From positions 1 to 64,000 of the forward strand of contig NZ_CANLZM010000012.1 of NCBI RefSeq assembly GCF_947495565.1: DNA of 64,000 bases, read 5' to 3'. Under the pieces are notes generated by a model that worked only from the letters and a program-made list of their open reading frames with translations, ran no database searches and was not told the origin of the DNA. The translations under genes were made by a program, and so were the position numbers. Below, in pieces: positions 44,158 to 52,652 of the stretch. The DNA is from an uncultured Pontibacter sp. (GTDB taxonomy: Bacteria; Bacteroidota; Bacteroidia; Cytophagales; Hymenobacteraceae). Positions within the stretch are counted from its first letter, which is position 1, and each line of letters starts with the position of its first letter.

Positions 44158-45951
44158 TTAAAACTTCTCCTCCAGCCACAGAAAAGAGCTACTCAGCACA
44201 AACAGCACAAAGAACCATACCAACGGCACCGGCTCCTCATTATAAGCTATAGCTCCCTCGGCAAGATTTATACTTTGCTGCGCGGCAAAAGCCTTTGTGG
44301 CGGCGTGGCGGTAGGCTATACCTTCAAAGCTAAAACCTGTGGAGTCCTGCACAAAGAAAAAGTATGGCAGTGCCCCTGTTGCCTGCACCTGGTACCAGCC
44401 ACTATGGCGCGGCCAGAAGTCGCCGCTAAATTCTTCAGGCTGATGCATGTGCTGCGCCAGCGGCAGGTTTATACTTGTGGAGTCGGCTAAGCGCGTTACT
44501 GTGGCGGAAGCTGGCGTGCTGCTGGAAGCATAATCCGTGAACGTGAGCTGCACCGGTTGGTTTGGCTGCGGGAACTGCGGCTGCGCCACCTGCCAGAACT
44601 GCTCCTGCACCTGCTCTTTTGCCACCGCCGATAACAGTGTGGCCCAATAGCTGGCGTATACTTCCTCCTTGCCCTCGAGCTGCCACGGGAATGTTTGCGG
44701 CACCAAACTCATCGCTACGTTACCCCAACCCGCCTTTCGGGCACCAGCCAGCATATTGTTTCCCGTTTCTGAAATTAGAGCTGAAATTGCAGGCGCATTT
44801 ACCAACGTATAAGGTGCGGCTGTGGCCGTAGCGGCATCAGTACCAGCCCAAGAGGCACGCACGCTACGGCTCTCCTGCTGGGCAACACGCCGGGCATCAA
44901 AGGCGGTAAAAAAAGCTATACTGCGGTTTTTAACAGGCGCAGCGGCAATACTCAGTACACCTAAGCCATCCGAAGAAACAGCCTGTTGCAAAGCAGTGCG
45001 TTCGCCGGGGCTTAGGTTTTGCAGGGCTTCCGGCTCCGTTACCACCACATCAAAATTCTGTAGCAACCGTGGCGTAATCCGGGCTAAATCTGTTTTAGGC
45101 ATGTTCAGCCACTCGCTTTGGTTCAGGTTTTTGCTGATGTTGGACCGATAGGCCACCCGGTGCTGCAGCTCGCCCAGATGGTTTTTCAGGAATTTGAACT
45201 CAAAGTTGGGTGTGGCGGCCAAAAGCAGCACGCCGAGCGGTTGCGGCTCCTCTATGTGCACAGGCAGTTGGCCCAAGGTATCGGTTTGCGTTCCGGTTTT
45301 CTGCAGCAAAGTATACACTGCGCGTCCTTTTACTTTCGGGATATAACGCATCCGGATTGAATGGGTGCTATCGGGCGGCAACGCAACTGAATCCTGCAGT
45401 TGGCCGGCTGCGTGCATGTATAGCATAGCATCGCTTGCCCCGCCGTTATACTTGCCGTTTACCTCCACTGCCTGCCCTAGCTTTACGCGTTGCGGCCAAT
45501 CAAGCGTTTGTATGCCAGCCGGTGGCTCCGAAAGGTGCGGCTGCAGGTACAGGCCTTCCAGTTGCTCTAGTTCTTGCGTTGGCAAGCCATAGCCTAGCAG
45601 GTGCAGTGTCTGCAGCCCGGGCTGATGCTGCCTCAGTTGTAGCAAGGTATTAAGTAAGGTGCCGCCGGCTATTTTGGAGGTGTGGTAAGTATAGATTTGC
45701 GGCTTCGCCTCTTCCTGCTGCAGCAGTGCTTCCAGGGTGTCGGGGTTGTAGCCTTCGGTTAACAGAATGGCAGCGCTGGGGTTAATGTCTTGCTGCGTAA
45801 CCGGCGGAAAAACCAGTAGCACCAAGCTAATGCCCGCCACCATACTTGCCGCCAAACGCCAGCCCAGCCGCTGCCGGTTTGGCCGACGCCAGGCCAGCCA
45901 CAACAGCACAAGTATGATCGGTATTGCTATCAGCCAGGTATAATACATCAT
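44158..45951 (-). CDS. membrane protein of the MoxR/DUF58/BatA-type cluster
   Basis: 597 residues. Two N-terminal transmembrane helices (about 4-20 and 32-50), a large periplasmic part and one C-terminal helix (VPLVWFFVLFVLSSSFLWLEE). A middle segment (DVVVTEPEALQNLSPGERTALQQAVSSDGLGVLSI) resembles the glutamine-amidotransferase-like fold of proteins found in these clusters, but catalytic residues are not evident. Last gene of the minus-strand cluster, 12 bp after the DUF1905/OmdA gene. Role unknown, probably envelope-related. Confidence 0.75.
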   Translation of the reverse strand: MMYYTWLIAIPIILVLLWLAWRRPNRQRLGWRLAASMVAGISLVLLVFPPVTQQDINPSAAILLTEGYNPDTLEALLQQEEAKPQIYTYHTSKIAGGTLLNTLLQLRQHQPGLQTLHLLGYGLPTQELEQLEGLYLQPHLSEPPAGIQTLDWPQRVKLGQAVEVNGKYNGGASDAMLYMHAAGQLQDSVALPPDSTHSIRMRYIPKVKGRAVYTLLQKTGTQTDTLGQLPVHIEEPQPLGVLLLAATPNFEFKFLKNHLGELQHRVAYRSNISKNLNQSEWLNMPKTDLARITPRLLQNFDVVVTEPEALQNLSPGERTALQQAVSSDGLGVLSIAAAPVKNRSIAFFTAFDARRVAQQESRSVRASWAGTDAATATAAPYTLVNAPAISALISETGNNMLAGARKAGWGNVAMSLVPQTFPWQLEGKEEVYASYWATLLSAVAKEQVQEQFWQVAQPQFPQPNQPVQLTFTDYASSSTPASATVTRLADSTSINLPLAQHMHQPEEFSGDFWPRHSGWYQVQATGALPYFFFVQDSTGFSFEGIAYRHAATKAFAAQQSINLAEGAIAYNEEPVPLVWFFVLFVLSSSFLWLEEKF

Positions 45952-45963
45952 AGATATCTTTTC

Positions 45964-46464
45964 TTATCGCGGAGGCAGCCCCAGCATGGCCCGGAAATTC
46001 TCCTTGCCTTCCGGCAGTGTTTTCAGGTTCTCGATTAAAGTAATAGCACGGTCCACGCGCAGCTGCGGGCTTTTTACCGCCGACACATGATTGAGCATAT
46101 AGCGCTGTATGCCTGGTTTTAGAAGCAGGAAACGACGGTTGCCTTCCTCGTCCTGCACCAGCAACTCTTCCATTTCGGCAGGCATTTCAGTGCCGTATGC
46201 GCTATTGTCTTTCTCCAAAGTTACCGCCACCGTATCATGCAACCTTACCCCCAGCTGCTGCATGCGCTTGTTACTGATGCTGATATAGGCTTTGCCCTCG
46301 CCCAAGGCCATTAGCCCACACTGGAAAGTCAGCGCTTGGTTAACCGTGCAGTGCAGGCGTATTTTGAGCGTGCCCAGTTGCTGCACCACTTCCTGCGGCA
46401 CTTCCAGGTAGTGCATGCCGGGCAGGTGCTGGAGTAAGGCGATGTGGGTGTTGAATTGGATCAT
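45964..46464 (-). CDS. DUF1905 / YdeI-OmdA-like protein
   Basis: 166 residues. The N-terminal half is DUF1905-like (HYLEVPQEVVQQLGTLKIRLHCTVN ... LMALGEGKAYISISNKRMQQLG). The C-terminal half resembles the YdeI/OmpD-associated domain (AYGTEMPAEMEELLVQDEEGNRRF, then QLRVDRAITLIENL). Cytoplasmic, no signal peptide. Members are linked to resistance to peptides in some bacteria, but the activity is not known. It sits between two Bat-type membrane genes. Confidence 0.75.
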   Translation of the reverse strand: MIQFNTHIALLQHLPGMHYLEVPQEVVQQLGTLKIRLHCTVNQALTFQCGLMALGEGKAYISISNKRMQQLGVRLHDTVAVTLEKDNSAYGTEMPAEMEELLVQDEEGNRRFLLLKPGIQRYMLNHVSAVKSPQLRVDRAITLIENLKTLPEGKENFRAMLGLPPR

Positions 46465-46572
46465 AGTTTAGTTTTTGTTTCTGCTATACTCATTGGCTGC
46501 TGTTTATTGTCTGTAACTGGAGCCAAGCTATACTGTCTAGCTTTTGTTCATCCACGGCCCCACTACCTGCTC

Positions 46573-46703
46573 GTTTCATTTCTTACTTTGGCTCCCTCCA
46601 GCCCGGGAGGGCTCAACCCAAGGATTGGGATCAGTTCGATAGCCGCTGCTAACGGAGCTTGAGTCAGACTCCCTCCCCTGTTTTTAGGGGAGGGCCGGGG
46701 TAC
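46573..46703 (+). repeat. interspersed intergenic repeat, copy B
   Basis: Shares ordered blocks with copy A at 21153-21409 but lacks its 82-bp insert: GTTTCATTTC, GCCCGGGAGGGCTC directly continued by AACCCAAGGATTGGGATCAG, ATAGCCGCTGCTAACGGAGC, and ACTCCCTCCCCTGTTTTTAG. It is followed by a low-complexity run of AACTCTCTAACTCCC words up to 46743. Confidence 0.75.
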
Positions 46704-46742
46704 AACTCTCTAACTCCCAAACTCTCTAACCCTCTAACTTTT

Positions 46743-48920
46743 TCACCTCTCCCGCAACCGCTCCATATACTCCTGCGCCAGCTTGCTTCTTACAGCCTGC
46801 TTTGGCTGCGGTGTTTGTTTTACCGAGGGCAGCAGCTCCGTCCAGGCCTGCTCTGCACCCGCCAGACAGGAGGCGCACAACTCTTTGCCGGCTTTTACTT
46901 CTGTTATCAGCTGCTGCACATCTTGCAGCGCTTTTAGGTTTTTGCCCGAGTTACTCAGCGCGTGCTCCGCCAGTTCCTGCCCCGCCTGCTCCAGTACCTG
47001 TGCATCAGCAGGTTTATACTTGTGAGTTTGTTTATACTTGGCCAGCCAGTTTAGCGCGGCGCGTGTATGTGGCAGCTCCTGCTTCTCATCTATATTTTTT
47101 TGCTCATTCAGGGGCGTTATCTTATCCAACTCACCCGACAGGCGCAGTTCCGGTTCTTTTAGGGGCGGCGCCTCAAATCCGGTTTTTGCCACGTATGCCC
47201 GCTGCGATTGCTGCACATCCTTCAACATCCGAAGCGCTTTGTACTCGTAAGGCAATGCCTCTTTGGGTTTGTGCGTGCGCAAACGCAGTTCAGCTTCCCA
47301 CATCTGCGCCAGCGCGCCTTTCAGTTTGGCTTTCACAGCTGGTTCAAAAAGCGTGGCTTCGCCCTCCTGGTCGTGCTTGTGCAGGTAAGGGTCGAGCAGG
47401 GCCTCGGGGCTGTTCTGGTCGGCAAACTCAGGGTGGTCGTGCCCATCGCCTTCAAAATGCTCCGCCTCTTCGTGGCCCTCTGCGCCCTCGGGTATGCCGC
47501 CGCCCGGCCCGATGCCGCTCTCAAACTCCTCGCCCAGAAACTTGCCGTAGCGCAGGCGCAGCAGCTTTTGGTCTACCCCGATGTTGTTGGAGCGCTCCTC
47601 AAATACTGCCCGGCTAATGTTTTTCTGCTCTTTTATCAGCTTTTCGGTGTCGATGATAATTTGGCGCTGGCTCCGGAAATACTCCGGCACCGGGTTTACG
47701 CCGGCTGTCATGTCGAAGCTGGCCTCTACAATTACGGTGTCCTCGATCTGGACAAAGTATGTTTCGGAGCGGGTGTAGCCGCGGTGGCGGTCCCAGGCCT
47801 GCAGGTAAAAATATAGCTCGTCGCCGTAGCCCATGCCCAGCTTTTGCAGGTTCAAGGTTTGGTTGATGGTGTAGTTGCGGCTGCTGCCGCTCAGGTTCAG
47901 TTTAATTTTTTCTTCCCGAAACTTTACGGCCTCGCCAGAGCCTTTTGCCACCGTGGCGATCATGCTGGCCTCCCGGATGCCGTAATCGTCGGTGAGTTGC
48001 GCCTGCAGCCTTACGCGCTGCGGCTCGCCTAGCCGTATTTCGGTGTACTCGTTGGGTTTGCTGATCTGGATGACCGGTGCCTCGTCGGGGATAATTTCCA
48101 AAGTATAAAAAGCCGATTTTTGCCCGTTGAGGTTGATGGTGTACAAGCCTGACTCGCTGAAGCGGCGGGAGAAAGTATAGTTGCCATTTTGCGTCTTAAA
48201 GCTGGCAGGCTGCTGCTCGTTCAGGCCAAATTGCAATTGCGCCGGTTTATTTGTTCTGATCTGCCAGGTAACGGTAGCGCCCTCCTCTACACGTAAATTA
48301 GGGCTTTCGGCGCGGTAAGTAGCTTTACCGGTATAGCCGGGCGGTGTAATGGTGATCTCGATCTTTTCAATCTTGGCGGCTGTATCGGCGGCGGCGACAA
48401 GTGCGTCTGGAAACTCTAACTCTATACTTTTAGGCGCAACTGAGCCAAGCGGAGCCGCCGGCAAGTATAAAATCCCTACCGAAAGCAGCAGCGCCAGCCC
48501 CAGAAAGGTATAGGTAGCCGTGCCGCGTAGGCTAAAGGTTTTCTGCTGCTCCGGGTGCAGCTCGTTTAGCGTAATGGTTAAGCGCTGTTGCTGTAGCTTT
48601 TGAAGCAAGTTGTCGGGCGCGTGCAGCAGCAGTTCGGTACTGTCCTGCAGTTGCGGGTATTGGCGGTTCAGGTGGCGGGCCACTTGGTGCAGGCTCGTTT
48701 TAGAAACCGATCTCCAACGAAGTATAAAGTATACTATAGCGCTGGCAAGTATGGCAATGGCTGTTGCGGCTAAAATTGGAGCCTCCATTTTCCAGCGCCA
48801 AAGTATGGCCACGCCCAAAAGTATAACTGCCAGCGTTTGCAGCGCATACAGCCACAGTTTCGCCTGCACGTATTGCCTGCGGATATGTTGGAGGATATAG
48901 ATGCTTTCTGCTGAGGCCAT
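46743..48920 (-). CDS. large membrane protein of the Bat-type cluster (DUF4175-like)
   Basis: 725 residues from the ATG at 48920, which lies 2 nt past the upstream gene's stop. Upstream in-frame codons overlap that gene and are rejected. Two N-terminal transmembrane helices (about 25-65), a third near 140-160, then a long soluble region with an Ig-like part (ITPPGYTGKATYRAESPNLRVEEGATVTW). After that it is helical and rich in Gln, Glu and Lys, with an acidic Gly/His patch (EGAEGHEEAEHFEGDGHDHPEF). Similar proteins lie downstream of BatA-like genes in many Bacteroidota. The role is unknown. Confidence 0.78.
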   Translation of the reverse strand: MASAESIYILQHIRRQYVQAKLWLYALQTLAVILLGVAILWRWKMEAPILAATAIAILASAIVYFILRWRSVSKTSLHQVARHLNRQYPQLQDSTELLLHAPDNLLQKLQQQRLTITLNELHPEQQKTFSLRGTATYTFLGLALLLSVGILYLPAAPLGSVAPKSIELEFPDALVAAADTAAKIEKIEITITPPGYTGKATYRAESPNLRVEEGATVTWQIRTNKPAQLQFGLNEQQPASFKTQNGNYTFSRRFSESGLYTINLNGQKSAFYTLEIIPDEAPVIQISKPNEYTEIRLGEPQRVRLQAQLTDDYGIREASMIATVAKGSGEAVKFREEKIKLNLSGSSRNYTINQTLNLQKLGMGYGDELYFYLQAWDRHRGYTRSETYFVQIEDTVIVEASFDMTAGVNPVPEYFRSQRQIIIDTEKLIKEQKNISRAVFEERSNNIGVDQKLLRLRYGKFLGEEFESGIGPGGGIPEGAEGHEEAEHFEGDGHDHPEFADQNSPEALLDPYLHKHDQEGEATLFEPAVKAKLKGALAQMWEAELRLRTHKPKEALPYEYKALRMLKDVQQSQRAYVAKTGFEAPPLKEPELRLSGELDKITPLNEQKNIDEKQELPHTRAALNWLAKYKQTHKYKPADAQVLEQAGQELAEHALSNSGKNLKALQDVQQLITEVKAGKELCASCLAGAEQAWTELLPSVKQTPQPKQAVRSKLAQEYMERLRER

Positions 48921-48922
48921 AG

Positions 48923-50314
48923 TTATACTTTGCTGCGCCTGCCGGCGATTACCCGCTCTATTAAAAATAAAACAAAGGCCGCTAAAACAATCCATTTCAG
49001 TAAATTAGCCTGCGCTGATTTTGGGGTAGTTTCGGCTGCTGCCTGTGCCCGGTTTGCAGGCAGCAGTTGTTGCTCATCAAGGGCGCGGTAGTCATAGGTG
49101 GCCTTGTTAGTTGGCAAAAGTAGCGGCAACAGCTGCTCGGGCAGTTGCATGTCTAGTGCCAATGTGCCAGTATACTGGTAGATGCTACCTTTGCCTACCT
49201 GCCGCACTTTCAGCGGTGCCGCGGCTGTTGTAAAATTTACCTGCTCCACCTGATCATCCGTCTGCCGTTGCACCCATACTTGCAAGCCTTGCCTTACCTG
49301 CTGGTTTATGCTAGCGGGCACGTCCTCGCTTCGAAACCAGAAAAGCCAATCCACTTCTGCCGTATCAGCCTTAACCTCTATGGGCAAACCCGTATAGCTG
49401 CTGATGGATTGCAAGGCCGCTTTGATGTACCGCGCCTCCGCTTGCTGCGCCTCACCGGAAAGTATGGCTACCTGCAGCGGCTTTGTTTGCACAAGTACTT
49501 TGCTGCTGTTGCCGGAGATGGTGGCTTGCAGCGAATCTTGTTGCCGTATAAGCTGCACTTGCTGTTTATTGGGGAGGTTTATACTTGGGGTTGATGCCGT
49601 AATGCTGTGTTTGCTGTAACTGGTGCCCTCGCGGGAGCTTTGGCCAAGTATAAGCAAGAGGCTATCGGGAGAGGTTTGAATGGCTGCTTGCAGCCAATTT
49701 ACACGCGCCTCCGTAGCCACCGGAACCCAACGGATGTGCTGCGGCAAAGCTTCGGGGCGTGCACCGGCAAAATGCTGTTGCTGATCGGAGGTGAAGAGCC
49801 ACACACTATCCTGCGGGTTTTTATACCTTGCTGCCAAAGCCTGCGAAAGGCCCCAATAGTTATACCTGCTCGCTGTTATACTATTGTGGGTGCGGCTTGT
49901 GATTTGCTGCCATGTCTCCTGCGGTATTTGCGTAAAATCAGAAGTATAAGCATGCAAGGTATAGCCGCGCTGCAGCAGCGAATCGATGGTTGGTTTGATA
50001 GGCTTGAGTGCCGAAGTATACAGCAGCTCCTCGCTAACTACAACTGCTTTTGCGCCTTCGGTTTTTTGAGCATCATGTACCCAAACTGGCTGCGCGAGCG
50101 CCACAGCCAAGAGTATAAGTATAAGGCTACGCAGCACCAGCAGCCAGAAATTGTTCAGCTTTATACTGCTCCAGCGGTTACTCGCCGAGGCCTCCAGCCA
50201 GCGCAAACTACCCACTTTCACCGTCTTCCCCTGCCGCTTGTTCCACAGATGAATGGCGATCGGGATAAGTATAGCCGATGCTGCAAGTAGCCAGTATGGT
50301 GCTGTTAGTATCAA
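48923..50314 (-). CDS. BatA-type N-terminal membrane domain protein
   Basis: 463 residues beginning at a TTG (50314), since no ATG fits. The N-terminal double-transmembrane signature (APYWLLAASAILIPIAIHLWNKRQ, then FWLLVLRSLILILLAVALAQPVW) defines the BatA-like family. A periplasmic middle follows, and a C-terminal helix lies near 435-455. It lacks the von Willebrand MIDAS that full BatA proteins carry. It probably works with the MoxR ATPase and DUF58 protein upstream in envelope stress or complex assembly. Confidence 0.83.
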   Translation of the reverse strand: MILTAPYWLLAASAILIPIAIHLWNKRQGKTVKVGSLRWLEASASNRWSSIKLNNFWLLVLRSLILILLAVALAQPVWVHDAQKTEGAKAVVVSEELLYTSALKPIKPTIDSLLQRGYTLHAYTSDFTQIPQETWQQITSRTHNSITASRYNYWGLSQALAARYKNPQDSVWLFTSDQQQHFAGARPEALPQHIRWVPVATEARVNWLQAAIQTSPDSLLLILGQSSREGTSYSKHSITASTPSINLPNKQQVQLIRQQDSLQATISGNSSKVLVQTKPLQVAILSGEAQQAEARYIKAALQSISSYTGLPIEVKADTAEVDWLFWFRSEDVPASINQQVRQGLQVWVQRQTDDQVEQVNFTTAAAPLKVRQVGKGSIYQYTGTLALDMQLPEQLLPLLLPTNKATYDYRALDEQQLLPANRAQAAAETTPKSAQANLLKWIVLAAFVLFLIERVIAGRRSKV

Positions 50315-50600
50315 TTAGGAATTTAGAGTTAAGAATTAGGAATTCGTTTTGGGAACGATTTCATTCCCCCGCCCCCTTCAAAGGAGGACTTTTCTATTTC
50401 TTTAATTTTATACTTGTAGTTATTTAAACTGATGACTCTCTTACTGGCGCGGGTTTGCAACCCGTGCTTAAATATAATGTTGAGTTCGTAACTCAACTGA
50501 GCCAGAGGCTCAAACTATAGCCTGCTACACGCAAGTACTCTCGCGCCATAAATATCTTTTAAATACTCAAAACAACAATCAACCATTTAACAACCAACAA
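50315..50600. other. repeat-containing spacer inside the Bat-type cluster
   Basis: Holds a low-complexity AGTTAAGAATTAGGAATT tract (50325-50343), a CCCCCGCCCCCTTCAAAGGAGG word related to the interspersed repeats, and three consecutive small palindromes at 50445-50511 (separate entry). No gene. Confidence 0.6.
50445..50511 (+). repeat. REP-like module of three short palindromes
   Basis: TGGCGCGGGTTTGCAACCCGTGC (50445-50467) is followed by GTTGAGTTCGTAACTCAAC (50479-50497) and GAGCCAGAGGCTC (50499-50511). The first unit recurs inverted at 52578-52599 with 22 of 23 bases shared. Such small stacked hairpins between genes look like bacterial REP elements. Confidence 0.65.
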
Positions 50601-51491
50601 TCAATAAAGCAGTCGCTTTTGCAGGAATGTACGCAGCGCCTTATCCAGCGGCTCGTCGGTTACGAAGCGGTTGTAGGCGATCTGGTGGTTGCGCAGCGCC
50701 TTTTCGGTTTCCTGTAGCCACTCCTGCTGCCTGGCCAAGTATGCTTGCCGTTGCGAGGCGCTGCTTACCTGCAGGGTTTGCCCGGTTTCCAGGTCCTCGA
50801 AGGTGAGGGTGCCGGTATAGCTGAAGTCCAGTTCGTTGCGGCTCATTAGGTGCATCAGTAGTAGCTCGTGGCCTTGTGCGCCCAGCTTAAACAGCAAATC
50901 TTTTATCTCGCTTTCATGCTCGTACAAATCCGACAGAAAAACGGTAAGCTCCTTCTGCCGCCTGTCGGCAAACAGGTTGGCGGCCACCTCCATACCCGGA
51001 AATTTACCTTGCGGCTTAATTTCTGCCAGTTGATGCCAGAAGCGTTGCAAATGCATGTTATCGGAGCGGGGCGTTAGGTTGATGAGCTGGTTCTCGTGCA
51101 GCACATAAAGGCCCACGGCATCGCCCTGCGTGGTGGCCAGGTATGCCAGCGAGGCCACCAAGAACCGCGCATAATCCATCTTGCTGATGCCGTTTTCATC
51201 TTCGTGTGCCATCGAGGCGCTGCCGTCCAGTATAAACCGCACCGTGATATTGGTGTCTACCTCGGCTTCGCGGATGTAATAGCGGTCGGAGCGGGCAAAC
51301 ATCTTCCAGTCGAGTTGGCGTAGGTCGTCGCCGGGCTGGTAGCTGCGGTACTGGCTAAACTCCAGCCCCGCGCCGCGCCGCAAACTCTGGTTCTGCCCCG
51401 CCAAAAAGCCCTCCACCACCGTTTTAGCCAACAGCGGCAGGTCTTTTATGGTAGCCAGTACCTTCGGGTCGATGAATTTGTGGGTGCTCAA
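50601..51491 (-). CDS. DUF58-domain protein
   Basis: 296 residues beginning at TTG (51491), as an in-frame stop lies three codons upstream. It has the DUF58 hallmarks GRNQSLRRGAGLEFSQYRSYQPGDDLRQLDWKMFARSDRYYIRE and a von Willebrand-like FILDGSASMAHE. The sequence DGSAS retains part of a MIDAS (DxSxS). Cytoplasmic in this short form. The partner of MoxR-type ATPases in nearly all Bacteroidota clusters of this type. Confidence 0.93.
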   Translation of the reverse strand: MSTHKFIDPKVLATIKDLPLLAKTVVEGFLAGQNQSLRRGAGLEFSQYRSYQPGDDLRQLDWKMFARSDRYYIREAEVDTNITVRFILDGSASMAHEDENGISKMDYARFLVASLAYLATTQGDAVGLYVLHENQLINLTPRSDNMHLQRFWHQLAEIKPQGKFPGMEVAANLFADRRQKELTVFLSDLYEHESEIKDLLFKLGAQGHELLLMHLMSRNELDFSYTGTLTFEDLETGQTLQVSSASQRQAYLARQQEWLQETEKALRNHQIAYNRFVTDEPLDKALRTFLQKRLLY

Positions 51492-51509
51492 GGACTAGTG
51501 TCTCGAATG

Positions 51510-51950
51510 TTATTTACGCTTACGCTTTTTAAATTGAATCGTAATAGCTTCTAGAGCTTCAGCTGTACTTGCTGTAAATTCTTTAAGAGCGAGTGCCAAG
51601 TTCCCAAAGAAAAAATAGTTTCTTTTGCCTATAACCACCTTATATAAGAATGGAATAGGATGCACGCCTTTTATTGCTGTAAGATCCTCTCCACAGAACT
51701 CAACCTTAGCATACAAGTTCTCAATGATGATTTCATGATTCTCGATTTTTACATCATAAATTTTTGCATAAAGTAAATTTAAAGTAACAAGTCCTGCAGT
51801 ACTAATAAGTGTAACTACTATCATATTTTTTGTAGGTTCAGACCATACAAATAGCACATTAAATAATGCCAGTAGAGAAGAGAACAGTAGAATAAACAGT
51901 TGAAAAAATTTAATTCCACCTCGACTTAGCTTAATATAATCAGGTATCAT
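51510..51950 (-). CDS. two-helix membrane protein of unknown function
   Basis: 146 residues with two transmembrane helices (about 13-35 and 43-62), then a soluble part with beta-strand character (YDVKIENHEIIIENLYAKVEF) that recalls a bacterial PH-like domain. It ends in KKRKRK. The gene is markedly more AT-rich than the cluster around it and has no AAGTATA or TATACTT word, so recent insertion into the operon is likely. Function unknown. Confidence 0.65.
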   Translation of the reverse strand: MIPDYIKLSRGGIKFFQLFILLFSSLLALFNVLFVWSEPTKNMIVVTLISTAGLVTLNLLYAKIYDVKIENHEIIIENLYAKVEFCGEDLTAIKGVHPIPFLYKVVIGKRNYFFFGNLALALKEFTASTAEALEAITIQFKKRKRK

Positions 51951-51974
51951 CTTTAGACAATAAGTATAATCTAC

Positions 51975-52514
51975 CTACACCAAACTCTGCCTTAACTTTA
52001 AATCCACCAGCTCCGCCTCAATAGCGGCTTCATCCAAAATAACATCCACCCCACCAACTAGCTCTTCGCGGACCTTTAGCATATACTTTTGGGAGTCGGT
52101 GTAAAGCACGATGGCGGCGTCGTAATGGATGGTCTCGTCGAACTCCTGGTTCCAGTCCTGGTATACTTCTATCATCAACACCTGCCCCGACAGCACCTTT
52201 ATCTCCGAGTATTGCCCAGACTGCAGCAGCTTCTCTTTGCGCAACGGCACCTTGCTTTCCTCTATCTCGAAGCCGTAGTAGGTGGTCGAGGATCTGGAGG
52301 AGAGCTTGTAATCGGCGCTGATGTTGATGAAACTCTGGTCGCGCTTGTTGGTGGTAAGGCCTACCGCGAACTCCAGCGCCCAATACCGCACCTTACTGCC
52401 GCTGGCCTCAATTTTTATACTATCCGTGATGAAGTAGCAGATGCGCGCGCCCAGCATTTTCCGCAGGAGGTCAGTTCCTGTTTCCGTCAGCTTTACTATG
52501 TCTGTCTCGTGCAT
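51975..52514 (-). CDS. conserved cytoplasmic protein of unknown function in the MoxR cluster
   Basis: 179 residues from the ATG at 52514 (MHETDIVKLTETGTDLL). Upstream in-frame codons run through a repeat and are rejected. Soluble mixed alpha/beta sequence, no signal peptide, no motif I recognise. It sits between MoxR and DUF58 with the same orientation. Confidence 0.65.
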   Translation of the reverse strand: MHETDIVKLTETGTDLLRKMLGARICYFITDSIKIEASGSKVRYWALEFAVGLTTNKRDQSFINISADYKLSSRSSTTYYGFEIEESKVPLRKEKLLQSGQYSEIKVLSGQVLMIEVYQDWNQEFDETIHYDAAIVLYTDSQKYMLKVREELVGGVDVILDEAAIEAELVDLKLRQSLV

Positions 52515-52546
52515 CTGTTTCTGCTTTTGTTTTGCAAATAGTATAA

Positions 52547-52645
52547 GCGAGTCTGGAGACTCGCACTTATTCCACGTCACGGGTTGCAAACCCGCGCCAG
52601 GCATTTTAACTCCCCTCCTTAGACAAGGAGGGGCTGGGGGTGGTT
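52547..52645 (-). repeat. REP-like module with palindromes, next to the MoxR gene
   Basis: A palindrome GCGAGTCTGGAGACTCGC (52547-52564) is followed by the inverted copy of the 50445 unit (52578-52599) and a CTCCCCTCCTTAGACAAGG word whose ends pair (52611-52635). It overlaps the rejected N-terminal extension of the 179-residue gene. Confidence 0.65.
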
Positions 52646-52652
52646 GGATACT

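Noticed and set aside
46802-47617. 271-codon plus-strand frame in the Bat-type cluster
   Set aside because: It is antisense to the 725-residue membrane protein and rich in Pro, Arg and Cys, with no membrane or enzyme motif.
48921-48995. 25-codon N-terminal extension of the 725-residue membrane protein
   Set aside because: It overlaps the preceding gene; the internal ATG 2 nt past that gene's stop is the better start.
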